From contig CAWAOM010000001.1 in assembly GCA_963783695.1 (NCBI GenBank), forward strand, positions 682,001-746,000: a stretch of DNA of 64,000 bases. Reading direction: 5' to 3'. The notes beneath the pieces were generated by a model. It saw only the letters and a list, made by a program, of their open reading frames with translations, had not been told where the DNA came from and ran no database searches. Within the stretch, counting starts at the first letter, position 1; every line of letters begins with the position of its first letter. Position numbers and translations under genes: made by a program. This stretch comes from BM003 sp963783695. Its GTDB lineage: Bacteria; Pseudomonadota; Gammaproteobacteria; Steroidobacterales; BM003. Below are positions 8,965 through 17,327 of this stretch, in pieces.

Positions 8965-10641
8965 ATGTCAGAGAGTTTTGCAGAGCTTTTCGAAGAGAGT
9001 ATTGCGAGTCAGCCGATCAAACCCGGCACCATCCTTACCGGACAGGTCGTCGAGATTAACCCCGATGTCGTGATCGTCAATGTCGGCCTGAAGTCCGAGG
9101 CCGTCATTCCCGTAGACCAGTTCCTTACCGATGCCGGTGAGATCGAGTGTGCGGTCGGTGACGATGTTGAAGTGGCACTCGATGCCGTCGAAGATGGGTT
9201 CGGCGAGACGCGTCTTTCGCGTGACAAGGCCAAGCGCGCTCGTACCTGGGAAAAGCTCGACGAGGCCTTCGAGAAGAAGGAAATCGTATCGGGTCAGATT
9301 ACCGGACGGGTCAAAGGCGGCTTTACCGTCGAAATCGAAGACGTGCGCGCCTTCCTTCCGGGATCACTGGTCGATATCCGGCCGGTCAGGGATCCGAGCT
9401 ATCTCGAGGGCAAGGACCTCGAATTCAAGGTGATCAAACTGGATCGGCGGCGTAACAATGTGGTGGTCTCGCGCCGTGCCGTCGTCGAGCAGGAGTTCAG
9501 CGCCGAACGCGAAGAACTGCTGAAGAGTCTCGAGGAAGGCAAGGTCGTCAAGGGTATCGTCAAGAACCTCACCGATTACGGCGCATTTGTCGATCTCGGT
9601 GGTATCGATGGACTCTTGCATATCACCGACATGGCATGGAAACGGGTCAAGCATCCGTCTGAAGTCGTCAATGTAGGCGACGAAATCGACGTCAAGGTGC
9701 TCAAGTTCGATCGCGAACGCAATCGTGTCTCGCTCGGCGTCAAGCAACTCGGCGAAGATCCGTGGCAGGATATCGCGCGGCGCTATCCACCGAACTCGCG
9801 TCTTTTCGGCAAGGTCACGAACATCACCGATTACGGTTGTTTTGTCGAGATCGAGGATGGCGTCGAAGGCCTGGTCCACGTATCCGAAATGGACTGGACC
9901 AACAAGAACGTCAGTCCCTCGAAGGTGGTGGCCGTCGGCGAAGAAGTCGAGGTCATGGTGCTGGAAATCGACGAAGAGCGGCGCCGTATCTCGCTCGGCG
10001 TCAAACAGTGCAAGGCAAATCCGTGGGCCGAATTTGCCGCCACGTGTAACCGCGGCGACAAGGTCAGCGGCCAGATCAAGTCGATTACCGATTTCGGTAT
10101 CTTTATTGGTCTGAGCGGCGGTATCGATGGTCTCGTGCACATGTCGGACATTTCCTGGGATACGCCCGGCGAAGATGCCGTGCGTCGCTACAAGAAAGGC
10201 GATGATGTCGAAGCCACGATCCTGGCCATTGATCCGGAGCGTGAGCGCATCTCGCTCGGCATCAAGCAGATGGATAAGGACCCACTGTCGTTGTACCTCG
10301 CGGAGCATCCGAAGGGAACCATCGTCAGGGGTACTGTCACGGAAGTCGACGCACGCGGTGCGACGCTCGATCTCGGAGAAGGTATCGAGGGGCAGTTACG
10401 TGCTTCCGAGTTGTCGCGCGATCGGGTAGAGGATGCACGTGCGGTGTTGAAAGTGGGTGAGGAAATCGAGGCCAAGTTCACCGGTCTTGATCGCAAATCA
10501 CGCACGATCTCGCTGTCGATAAAGGCCAAAGAGGCGCACGAAGAAGCCCAGGCCGTGCAGAGCTACAAGAAGGAAGTCACCGCGGGCACCAGTCTCGGCG
10601 AACTGCTCAAGGAGCAGATCGCTGGCGGCGGCGACAGCTGA
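8965..10641 (+). CDS. rpsA: 30S ribosomal protein S1
   Basis: A 558-residue protein with six S1 (OB-fold) repeats, the length of E. coli S1 (557). Repeats recur about every 85 residues, recognisable by the GxVxxITDYGxFVxxxDGxxGLxHxSxM pattern (for example VTNITDYGCFVEIEDGVEGL and IKSITDFGIFIGLSGGIDGL). S1 binds mRNA on the 30S platform and helps unfold leaders. ATG 8965 starts the expected MSESFAELFEES. No clear Shine-Dalgarno sequence precedes it, as is common for rpsA, which is translationally autoregulated in E. coli. A terminator follows within 10 bp. Confidence 0.98.
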   Translation: MSESFAELFEESIASQPIKPGTILTGQVVEINPDVVIVNVGLKSEAVIPVDQFLTDAGEIECAVGDDVEVALDAVEDGFGETRLSRDKAKRARTWEKLDEAFEKKEIVSGQITGRVKGGFTVEIEDVRAFLPGSLVDIRPVRDPSYLEGKDLEFKVIKLDRRRNNVVVSRRAVVEQEFSAEREELLKSLEEGKVVKGIVKNLTDYGAFVDLGGIDGLLHITDMAWKRVKHPSEVVNVGDEIDVKVLKFDRERNRVSLGVKQLGEDPWQDIARRYPPNSRLFGKVTNITDYGCFVEIEDGVEGLVHVSEMDWTNKNVSPSKVVAVGEEVEVMVLEIDEERRRISLGVKQCKANPWAEFAATCNRGDKVSGQIKSITDFGIFIGLSGGIDGLVHMSDISWDTPGEDAVRRYKKGDDVEATILAIDPERERISLGIKQMDKDPLSLYLAEHPKGTIVRGTVTEVDARGATLDLGEGIEGQLRASELSRDRVEDARAVLKVGEEIEAKFTGLDRKSRTISLSIKAKEAHEEAQAVQSYKKEVTAGTSLGELLKEQIAGGGDS

Positions 10642-10647
10642 TCGCAG

Positions 10648-10685
10648 CGGCGGCCCGTGAGTTTACTCACGGGCCGCCGTCTTGC
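10648..10685 (+). terminator. Terminator hairpin after rpsA
   Basis: A perfect 14-bp stem, CGGCGGCCCGTGAG (10648-10661) with CTCACGGGCCGCCG (10666-10679), and a TTTA loop, followed by TCTTGC. The T tract is poor but the stem is very stable; it probably ends the rpsA transcript. Confidence 0.75.
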
Positions 10686-10709
10686 ATCTGGCGCGCCGAC
10701 CCGATATCG

Positions 10710-10738
10710 TTGTAAGTCATTGAATAATAATATTACAT
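10710..10738 (+). promoter_or_regulatory. Candidate sigma-70 promoter for ihfB
   Basis: TTGTAA (10710-10715), a 17-base AT-rich spacer and TTACAT (10733-10738) lie just upstream of ihfB and downstream of the rpsA terminator. The fit to consensus is moderate, and the AT-rich stretch offers alternative -10 registers. Confidence 0.4.
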
Positions 10739-10758
10739 AAGTGACGGGCAGGGTCGCC

Positions 10759-11061
10759 ATGACGAAATCCGAATTAATCGAGATCATTGCTCAAAAGCAG
10801 AGGCATTTGCCGTCTCGGGACGTTGAGTTGGCGGTGAAACACCTGCTGGAGATCATGAGCGACGCACTATCGGACGGTGAACGGATCGAAATTCGTGGAT
10901 TCGGTAGCTTCTCGCTGCATTACCGCCCACCACGGATGGGGCGCAACCCGAAGACGGGCGAGGCGGTTGCCCTGGCCGGAAAATATGTTCCGCACTTCAA
11001 ACCCGGCAAGGACCTCCGCGATCGGGTCAACGCCAATCGTCACACGGAAATCAAATCCTGA
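10759..11061 (+). CDS. ihfB: Integration host factor subunit beta
   Basis: A 100-residue DNA-bending protein, partner of IhfA (32326). The start TKSELIEIIAQKQRHLPSRD and the arm/core segment IEIRGFGSFSLHYRPPRMGR with NPKTGEAVALAGKYVPHFKPGK are almost E. coli IhfB. ATG 10759 is the family start; GTG 10741 in the same frame would add six residues. The C-terminus has a short extension (RVNANRHTEIKS) relative to E. coli. It follows rpsA as in Pseudomonas and E. coli. Confidence 0.97.
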   Translation: MTKSELIEIIAQKQRHLPSRDVELAVKHLLEIMSDALSDGERIEIRGFGSFSLHYRPPRMGRNPKTGEAVALAGKYVPHFKPGKDLRDRVNANRHTEIKS

Positions 11062-11177
11062 CCCGCGGCGGGGTCGACTGACGGTTCTCGCTGAGTCGCA
11101 CGCGGCAATGGAAATAATGGTAAATTGACGACGGCTTCCGGTCATCGATTACATTCCACCGTACAGGCATCATTGGC

Positions 11178-11474
11178 ATGTTGCGTGCAATTTTTGCAGG
11201 GACGCTGGTCCTAGGCACACTCCTGATTGCTGTCACGTTTGCGTGGCTTAATCCGGGTCAAATCGATCTCGACCTGGGCTTTATGCAGGCCCGGGTTTCT
11301 ACATCGGTGGCCTTCGCAATTACGTTCGCGCTGGGGTGGCTGTTCGGGCTCCTGTCGATAGGCGTCTTTGTAATGAAACTGATGCGTGAAAGGGGCCATC
11401 TGCGGCGCCAGCTACGGACCGCCGAGCAGGAGGCTAGAGCGATGCGCAGCATGCCTGAGGAAAATGCACACTGA
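11178..11474 (+). CDS. lapA: LapA-type inner-membrane protein (DUF1049)
   Basis: A 98-residue protein with two hydrophobic segments (residues ~4-24 and ~42-65) separated by the conserved LNPGQIDLDLGFM loop, then a charged cytoplasmic tail (MKLMRERGHLRRQLRTAEQE). This is the LapA/YciS pattern. LapA works with LapB in control of LPS assembly in E. coli. The stop overlaps the lapB start by 11 bp, indicating translational coupling. The ihfB-lapA-lapB order is conserved in many gammaproteobacteria. Confidence 0.88.
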   Translation: MLRAIFAGTLVLGTLLIAVTFAWLNPGQIDLDLGFMQARVSTSVAFAITFALGWLFGLLSIGVFVMKLMRERGHLRRQLRTAEQEARAMRSMPEENAH

Positions 11475-12654
11475 GCCGACGCTGCTGCTCGGACTTTTGT
11501 TTGTCGCCGCTGCCGCGGCCGGCTGGCTGGTTGCGAGGCTTACCTCCCGGTCATCACGACCTTCCAATGAATCATTGCGAGAAGATTACTTCCAGGGACT
11601 GAGGCTGCTGCTTAATCAGCAGACAGACCAGGCGCTAAAGGTATTCACGCGACTGGCCGAGGAAGATCGAAACACTTTCGAAGCCCACCTGCTGGTCGGC
11701 GGTCTGTTTCGCCGTCGCGGCGAGGTCGATCGTGCGATTCGTATTCACGAGTCACTGCTGGCGCGTGAGAATCTGACCACTGCGCGACGAGCAGAGGCGC
11801 TGCATTCGCTGGCTCAGGACTTCGAGAAAGCGGGACTCTTCGATCGTGCTGAAGAGTTATTCAACTCTTTGGCCGAAAGCCCGTCGCATCGCGCAGAGGC
11901 GCTGCGCGGACTCGTCTCATTGTTTGAGCAGGAGCGCGACTGGGCCAAGGCAATTGCGGCCCGGACGCAGTTGGAACTAGCGGATAAGCGGCACCAGCGC
12001 GATGTTATCCCCCATTACTACTGCGAACTTGCGCAGGCCGCACTCGCAAACGGCGACAGGGCAACGGCACGAGAACATTTACGTATAGCGCGCAAGGGCC
12101 GGCACAAGTCAGGACGCGCCGCGCTGATGCGCGGGGAGATTGCCCAGGAAATGGGCGAGACCGATCTCGCATTCCGGCTCTTCGAGCGGGCTCTCGAACG
12201 CCAGCCGGAACTGTTCTATCAAGTGCTGGCCCAGATGGCGAAGGTCAGCCCGGGCGAGGCCGGGCTGGGGCACAGATTTGACGACGAACTTGAGGCTCTG
12301 ATCAGGCGCCAGCCAGGGCTGCAGAAACGGCTCGAGATTGCCTCCCTGATCGAACCTGACCTGCCCCAGGACAGCAATGTGCTTTTACATAATGCCCGCC
12401 GTTGCCTGAGCCCGGAGGGACAGCTTGCACACTGGTTGCCGATCATTGGCGAAGCCAGCTCCGGCCAGCGCCTCGATTGCGTGGGTCTGAAGCGTATCCG
12501 CGCTACCGTCATCGGGGCGTTGGCGGATTCACCGCGCTATCGGTGTATTGAATGCGGTTATGACAGCCGTCAGTTCAACTGGCAATGTCCCAGTTGCAAA
12601 CGCTGGGATTCAACGGCTCCGCTGGACAGGGTGGTGCTTGGCCTGGACACCTGA
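11464..12654 (+). CDS. lapB: Lipopolysaccharide assembly protein B (TPR plus rubredoxin-like domain)
   Basis: A 396-residue protein (E. coli LapB 389). Residues ~5-28 form a single N-terminal membrane anchor, residues ~45-330 are TPR repeats (DYFQGLRLLLNQQTDQAL onward), and the C-terminus has a rubredoxin-like metal site with two CxxC knuckles (CIECGYD and CPSCKRW). In E. coli LapB guides FtsH to LpxC and so balances LPS synthesis. ATG 11464 was chosen because it gives the membrane anchor directly and overlaps lapA; an upstream in-frame ATG at 11386 lies well inside lapA. Confidence 0.95.
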   Translation: MHTEPTLLLGLLFVAAAAAGWLVARLTSRSSRPSNESLREDYFQGLRLLLNQQTDQALKVFTRLAEEDRNTFEAHLLVGGLFRRRGEVDRAIRIHESLLARENLTTARRAEALHSLAQDFEKAGLFDRAEELFNSLAESPSHRAEALRGLVSLFEQERDWAKAIAARTQLELADKRHQRDVIPHYYCELAQAALANGDRATAREHLRIARKGRHKSGRAALMRGEIAQEMGETDLAFRLFERALERQPELFYQVLAQMAKVSPGEAGLGHRFDDELEALIRRQPGLQKRLEIASLIEPDLPQDSNVLLHNARRCLSPEGQLAHWLPIIGEASSGQRLDCVGLKRIRATVIGALADSPRYRCIECGYDSRQFNWQCPSCKRWDSTAPLDRVVLGLDT

Positions 12655-12797
12655 TCCGGGTTAGATCAGCAGTTTTTGCCGTTTTCGCGTTATTTTTCGC
12701 ATTTGTTAGTCCTTGCGACGTTGGTAGCGTCGGATTCCTCCGGTAATTGGATCGGAGCATGCCACCGACAACACAACCAACCTTTGAGGACGCCTAA

Positions 12798-13073
12798 ATG
12801 AAATCGATTCGCCAGAATATTGCCAAAGCCCTGATCGTCAGTCTCTTTCCGGTGTTGACCTGGGCCGGGCCCGTTGACATCAACCGTGCCGATGCCCAGA
12901 CGCTGGCCACGGAACTGGAGGGGGTCGGTCTGTCGAAAGCCGAGGCAATCGTCGCCTATCGGCAGAAGTACGGACCCTTTAAGTCCCCCGAGGATTTGCT
13001 TGAAGTGAAGGGAGTGGGACCAAAAATTCTGGAGCAAAACCGGGCCAACATTAAGTTGAGTTCAAAGCAGTAG
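12798..13073 (+). CDS. Secreted helix-hairpin-helix protein (ComEA-like)
   Basis: A 91-residue protein with a signal peptide (MKSIRQNIAKALIVSLFPVLTWA, cleavage near residue 23) and a ComEA-type helix-hairpin-helix domain beginning VDINRADAQTLATELEGVG and ending with the second hairpin VKGVGPKILEQN. Such proteins bind DNA non-specifically; ComEA family members act in periplasmic DNA uptake, but stand-alone short forms are widespread and of uncertain role. It has its own 143-bp upstream space and a terminator right after, so it is probably monocistronic. Confidence 0.85.
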   Translation: MKSIRQNIAKALIVSLFPVLTWAGPVDINRADAQTLATELEGVGLSKAEAIVAYRQKYGPFKSPEDLLEVKGVGPKILEQNRANIKLSSKQ

Positions 13074-13088
13074 ACCGTCCTGCGATGA

Positions 13089-13115
13089 GGGCCGCCCCAG
13101 CGGCGGCCCATTTAT
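13089..13115 (+). terminator. Terminator after the HhH gene
   Basis: GGGCCGCC (13089-13096) pairs with GGCGGCCC (13102-13109) around CCAGC, followed by ATTTAT. A stable 8-bp GC stem with a short T run. Confidence 0.7.
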
Positions 13116-13190
13116 CGACACAGTTCACTGCAAAAATGCCGCCCGAGCCTTTATCATGTCGCGCAGTTTATTTCAGGTCGGGAGACAGGT

Positions 13191-14066
13191 ATGGGAGAAC
13201 CGATTCGGACGGCAGTTTTTCCGGTAGCAGGTCGCGGTACGCGATTTCTGCCGGCGACCAAGGCCAGTCCAAAAGAGATGCTGCCGGTGGTCGACAAACC
13301 GCTGATCCAGTATGCAGTCGAAGAGGCGAGGGCGGCGGGTGCCGAGAATTTCGTCTTTATAACCGGCCGATACAAGCGCGCCATCGAAGACCACTTCGAC
13401 GTCGATCATGAACTCGAGAGCGAACTCGAGGCGCAGGGAAAAAGTGAGTTGCTGGAGCTGCTTCGTGACACCGTGCCCGCGGGTGCCAACTTCATCTTCA
13501 TTCGCCAGCCGGCGCCGCTGGGGCTTGGCCACGCAGTACTGTGTGCACGGCCAGTCGTCCAGGACGAACCTTTCTTCGTGCATCTTGCGGATGATCTGAT
13601 CGTCGCTGACCGTGCTTGTTTGTCGCAAATGCGTGAGGTTTATGAGGCTACCGCCGCGAGCGTGCTGGCCACCGAGGTAGTTCCGCCTGACCAAACGCAA
13701 AGCTACGGCATTGTCGATATCGGTGGCACGGGGGAGAATCCTGCGCCTATCAGTGCGATCGTTGAGAAGCCGAGTCCGGCGAGGGCGCCATCCAATCAGG
13801 CAGTGGTCGGAAGATACATTTTGACGCCGACGATCTTCTCACTTCTGGAACGGACGCAAAGCGGTGCCGGTGGGGAAATCCAGCTGACCGACGCCATTGC
13901 CTCGCTGTTGGACCACGAGCCGGTGTATTCCTACGCGTTTTCCGGACGCCGCTACGACTGTGGCAACAAGCTCGGCTACTTGCAGGCCACTGTAGAACTT
14001 GCGCTGGCACATCCCGAATTGGGAAATAAATTCGCTCAATATCTGAAAAAGCTCGGTCAGAATTAG
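13191..14066 (+). CDS. galU: UTP--glucose-1-phosphate uridylyltransferase
   Basis: A 291-residue nucleotidyltransferase that makes UDP-glucose for envelope glycans. The N-terminal signature TAVFPVAGRGTRFLPATKAS is followed by KEMLPVVDKPLIQYAVEEA, and EKP with GRYILTP later match GalU rather than RfbA. A GGGAGACAGGT segment upstream of ATG 13191 supplies a weak ribosome-binding site. It stands at the edge of the envelope region (lapAB before, glycan genes at 20-23 kb after), consistent with supplying activated sugar. Confidence 0.95.
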   Translation: MGEPIRTAVFPVAGRGTRFLPATKASPKEMLPVVDKPLIQYAVEEARAAGAENFVFITGRYKRAIEDHFDVDHELESELEAQGKSELLELLRDTVPAGANFIFIRQPAPLGLGHAVLCARPVVQDEPFFVHLADDLIVADRACLSQMREVYEATAASVLATEVVPPDQTQSYGIVDIGGTGENPAPISAIVEKPSPARAPSNQAVVGRYILTPTIFSLLERTQSGAGGEIQLTDAIASLLDHEPVYSYAFSGRRYDCGNKLGYLQATVELALAHPELGNKFAQYLKKLGQN

Positions 14067-14182
14067 CCGGTTGAGGCCTCAAGCCGAAGCCGTTGCTCTG
14101 TGCAATAATGCAAACCGGACTGGTCATTGACAGTTCGGCGATAACGCTACGTAGTCTGCCGGGTTGTTGAGCAGCAGCGCGT

Positions 14183-14587
14183 CTATTCGTCGCCGTGGCG
14201 CGTTCGCACCCTTTCTTCGGGAACGTCGCTTGGCAACGTGTATCGCGTTGCCGATATAGGCATTCCCATCCAGACTCCGCCGCCGCCTTCGCGCGCGATA
14301 TTCGCCTTTTCATAAATGAATTCGAACAGGTCCGTGGCTTCCGAGTCGGGTACGATAATGCTCACCATCCGCACAAGTTCGCTTGGCGGAAGCTTGCCCT
14401 TCGCAGCATCGCGCACGCCCTCAAGTATGCCGATGCCTCGGCAAGTAATCGCCGTTGACGCATTGACGTTTTTCTCATCGCGCAGCGCCCGGATCAGATC
14501 GACGTCGGTGCCATCGTCTGGCAGCACAGCCGCGATGACCCTGCTGGTCTCAAATGTTGCCTTTGCCGGCCCGGAAGCGGTACTCAT
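14183..14587 (-). CDS. P-II-like protein, second gene of the DUF1538 operon
   Basis: A 134-residue protein with the beta-alpha-beta/beta-alpha-beta rhythm of P-II-like domains: SRVIAAVLPDD, helix, AITCRGIG, and after ~40 residues VRMVSIIVPDSEATDLFEFI, then a Gly-rich GGGGVWMGMPISATRYTLP. It lacks the uridylylated T-loop Tyr of GlnB/GlnK, so classical nitrogen control is not implied. Its ATG overlaps the stop of the preceding P-II-like gene by four bases (ATGA). I infer a regulatory subunit for the DUF1538 membrane protein. It could be assigned to the broad P-II-like/CutA-like superfamily only by structure comparison. Confidence 0.65.
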   Translation of the reverse strand: MSTASGPAKATFETSRVIAAVLPDDGTDVDLIRALRDEKNVNASTAITCRGIGILEGVRDAAKGKLPPSELVRMVSIIVPDSEATDLFEFIYEKANIAREGGGGVWMGMPISATRYTLPSDVPEERVRTRHGDE

Positions 14588-14952
14588 GCAGTTCGCTCCC
14601 GCAGGCGTTCGCGGATGTCACGCGGTAGATATGTGGCAACTGCCTCGAGTGGCGTCAGGTAGATGAAACCCGCCCCGGGGCGATCAAGACCTGCGGTTCC
14701 GAAAATCAGGTTGGCGACCATTTCGGCGTGCTCGCTTCCCACCATCATTTGAACCACGTCTTTGTCGGTCTCGAGCGCGATCCCCAGCAGGCCCAGACGC
14801 TCGCGGATTCCAACACCATGGCCGGAATGGATCAGCGCGCCACCGGCGCCGGCGCCGCGGGCCGCTTTGACGACATCCTCGCCCTTGCCGCGGTCGACGA
14901 CGCACGTGATCAGATAGACGTCCGTCAGGTAAGTGATGTTTCTTTCGCTCAT
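14584..14952 (-). CDS. P-II-like protein, first gene after DUF1538
   Basis: A 122-residue protein starting TYLTDVYLITCVVDRGKGEDVVKAA, with a Gly-rich loop GAGAGGALIHSGHGVGIRER where P-II proteins carry the T-loop, then KDVVQMMVGSEHAEMVANLIF as the second beta-alpha-beta unit. No T-loop Tyr is seen. ATG 14952 overlaps the DUF1538 stop as ATGA, so translation is probably coupled; the in-frame ATG at 15087 lies inside DUF1538 and is rejected. Together with the next gene it gives two diverged P-II-like subunits beside one membrane protein. Confidence 0.7.
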   Translation of the reverse strand: MSERNITYLTDVYLITCVVDRGKGEDVVKAARGAGAGGALIHSGHGVGIRERLGLLGIALETDKDVVQMMVGSEHAEMVANLIFGTAGLDRPGAGFIYLTPLEAVATYLPRDIRERLRERTA

Positions 14953-16742
14953 AGGATGCTTTTCACCTCTTGCTCGTCCGCGACGACGGCGGCCCGCCGG
15001 GCCTTGATTCGTTGGCGGCGCACCATATGCTGCGACCACAACCCGGAAATCATCACGGTGATAATTGGGCCGATCGAGGCCATACACAGGATACCGAAGC
15101 CCTCGACCGCATTTGTGGCATTGCCAAACCCCAGCCCCATCGCCAATACGAGCGGCACGGTGATGGGCCCGGTGGTGACACCTGCGCTGTCCCAGGCGAC
15201 ATTGACAAACGCCTCACTCGATATCGCGGTCAGAACGATGGCGATCAGGTAGCCGGGCACTACCAGCCATACCAGAGGCAGTTCGAAAATCAGCTTGGAC
15301 AAGCCGATAGCGATCCCAAAAGCGACACCGATGGAGACGGAAATAATCAGGGTTTTTTTCTTGAATACGCCATTGGTCAGTTCTTCGGCCGTCATTCCAA
15401 GAGCATTCAGTGCAGGTTCGGCGATCGTCGCACCAAACCCGAGTATCCAGGCAAAGATGAGCGCAATGATCAGCCCCGCGCGATACGCGTAGATGGGTGA
15501 GTCTTCGACGTTGGGCAACGCCATGAAGGCAGAAGGCACGAGGTTGCCCGCGTTTCCTCCAAGCATGGAAAGGCCGTAGGTCAGCCCAAGATTGAAAATG
15601 CACATGCCAATGATGGTCAGGCCTATACCCAGGAAAATCTCGTTGGCGTTGGGGAGTTTCTCGCGCAGGATCAGCTTCTGCACCAGCACCAGAAAGATCA
15701 CCAACGGCAGGATTGCACGGATGCCGAGGATAATCTCGACACCGGGGCTGCGTTCGTACCACGCCGGAACCGCAGCCTGCGCTGCTCTGGCGGTCGCCTG
15801 AGCCGCCGCGATGATCGCCTCGGGCGTCGTCGTGCTTGCGACAAAAACCGTCAGCAACAGTACCGCGGTAATCGGAAACAGAGAGGCGAGGGTGACTATC
15901 CCGAATCCCGACAAGCCGCCGCTGCCCTTGCCCGCTGCGGCCGCTATGCCGATACCCAGTGACAGCACCAACGGCACCGTCACCGGGCCGGTTGTGACCG
16001 CGCCGGCGTCCCAGGCGAGCCCCATTGCCGCTGTCAGTTGTGGATCCATCGAGGAGTACAACGTCAACGCTATAACCGGAACCAATGAAAGATAGATCAG
16101 TGGTTTCAGGCTCCAGCCATGAAGAAATCTGAGCGTACCGATGACCGCCGCCAACCCCACCGCGGCACCAACGACAAGGACAAGAGTGTCGGCATATTGA
16201 TTGAGAAGGGCATACAGATACGGTGCTCGTTCCACGACAATGTTCGAGCCCGCCGCCTGAAGCGCACCAATCGCTGGTTCGGCAAAGGTCACACCGATGC
16301 CGAGCAGAAATGTGATCAGTAACACCACGGGCAGCGGTGAGCGCCGCGGCAGACTACTGCCAATGGTCTCGCCAAACGGCATCAGGCCTATTCGCAGACC
16401 TTCCATGAAAAACATCAGACCAATGATGACTGCAAACAGTCCGGCGGTGATCAACAGCGAATTGTCGACCAACTGGCGCAGCACGAGGATCTGGAAAAGC
16501 GCGAGGTACACCGCAAGCGGTACAACGGCGCGAAGTTGATCTTTGAGCCGGACCGAAGCATATGGCCGCAGGAGGCTTAATGTTTCTTCCCGATCGAGCT
16601 TCAGCTTCTCGATCGGGACCGGGACAGGTTTGCCGTCCGCATCCATCTCCGGCTTCGGGAAAAGGTCGTTGAAACTGACTTCCAGTGTTCCGCCGATACC
16701 CCAGGCCTGTTGCAGTTCGCTGAACTTATATTTTTCTGTCAT
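14949..16742 (-). CDS. DUF1538 membrane protein with two internal repeats
   Basis: A 597-residue polytopic protein with about 14 hydrophobic segments. It is an internal duplication: AEPAIGAL at ~154 and WDAGAVTTGPVTVPLVL at ~244 recur as AEPALNAL at ~441 and WDSAGVTTGPITVPLVL at ~517. That spacing and symmetry resemble two-fold transporter architecture, but no substrate is known to me. The N-terminal ~60 residues are soluble and Pro/Lys-rich. ATG 16742 follows AAAGGAA eight bases upstream; the frame continues open to 16949, but the extra residues look like a separate remnant. The gene leads an operon with two P-II-like proteins, which suggests ligand-controlled transport. Confidence 0.85.
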   Translation of the reverse strand: MTEKYKFSELQQAWGIGGTLEVSFNDLFPKPEMDADGKPVPVPIEKLKLDREETLSLLRPYASVRLKDQLRAVVPLAVYLALFQILVLRQLVDNSLLITAGLFAVIIGLMFFMEGLRIGLMPFGETIGSSLPRRSPLPVVLLITFLLGIGVTFAEPAIGALQAAGSNIVVERAPYLYALLNQYADTLVLVVGAAVGLAAVIGTLRFLHGWSLKPLIYLSLVPVIALTLYSSMDPQLTAAMGLAWDAGAVTTGPVTVPLVLSLGIGIAAAAGKGSGGLSGFGIVTLASLFPITAVLLLTVFVASTTTPEAIIAAAQATARAAQAAVPAWYERSPGVEIILGIRAILPLVIFLVLVQKLILREKLPNANEIFLGIGLTIIGMCIFNLGLTYGLSMLGGNAGNLVPSAFMALPNVEDSPIYAYRAGLIIALIFAWILGFGATIAEPALNALGMTAEELTNGVFKKKTLIISVSIGVAFGIAIGLSKLIFELPLVWLVVPGYLIAIVLTAISSEAFVNVAWDSAGVTTGPITVPLVLAMGLGFGNATNAVEGFGILCMASIGPIITVMISGLWSQHMVRRQRIKARRAAVVADEQEVKSIL

Positions 16743-16949
16743 TCGCGTTCCTTTGATCCAGCGTGATTGTACTCTTTGAACCGACCTGTGTTTTTTCGGC
16801 GCGCAGCAGATGCCGAAAAACATACCATAGAGCGTTGGCGCGATCAGGATAGTCAGCATCGGTGCCAAGCCGGGGCCGAACATGACCGCGACCGCCAGAC
16901 CGGCCCGGAAACTGCCATTTATGGTATCTTTTTTGGCGTTGCTTTGCGC
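16743..16949 (-). pseudogene. Possible remnant of an RND transporter C-terminus
   Basis: In frame with and directly upstream of the DUF1538 start, and after a TGA at 16950-16952, the translation reads SFRAGLAVAVMFGPGLAPM followed by LTILIAPTLYGMFFGI. This resembles the last transmembrane helix of RND efflux pumps (LAVxxxFGxxxAxxLTLxxxPxLYxxFF) followed by a short basic tail. The rest of any such pump is missing. Alternatives are a genuine N-terminal extension of the DUF1538 protein or chance hydrophobic coding; a profile search of the ~69-residue translation would decide. Confidence 0.3.
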
Positions 16950-16963
16950 TCAAAGAGTCAAAC

Positions 16964-17254
16964 GTGTCTGCAATGCCGAGACAACGCCCCGCATTCAACA
17001 GGCTGGCCCTTGCCGCCGCTTTGCTTTTTGCCGTCTGGCAAGGGCTCAGCGTGCAACACTTTCATGGCGGCGATCGGCTGCAGACCGAGTGCGCTGTATG
17101 CGCCACCGCCCAACTCGACGACGCCGTTCCCGTCGTCGTAGCGAACATCGGATCGCCCGCGCTCGGCCGCGCCGAGATTGTTGAATTTCTGACGCCGCGG
17201 TACGACGCGACCGCACTGTCCGCATACGGCGCGCGCGCTCCACCGACCTCCTGA
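16964..17254 (+). CDS. Small secreted Cys/His protein upstream of the TonB receptor
   Basis: A 96-residue protein with a basic N-terminus, a hydrophobic signal segment (LALAAALLFAVWQGLSV) and a short mature part containing HFHGGDRLQTECAVCA, the kind of His plus CxxC cluster seen in small DUF2946-like proteins encoded next to metal-linked TonB receptors. The start may be GTG 16964 or ATG 16973; neither has a strong ribosome-binding site. The gene lies 73 bp before the ZnuD-like receptor on the same strand and I infer a periplasmic metal-binding accessory role. Family assignment is tentative. Confidence 0.6.
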   Translation: MSAMPRQRPAFNRLALAAALLFAVWQGLSVQHFHGGDRLQTECAVCATAQLDDAVPVVVANIGSPALGRAEIVEFLTPRYDATALSAYGARAPPTS

Positions 17255-17327
17255 TCTCTGTTGCCTGCTATCGCGGCCGGTCCATAGGACTGCGCCGATG
17301 TCGACTATTCCTGTTCGGGAGATCATT

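Noticed and set aside
16900..16963. Zur-box search upstream of the ZnuD-like pair
   Set aside because: No convincing GTTATA-type palindrome found by eye.
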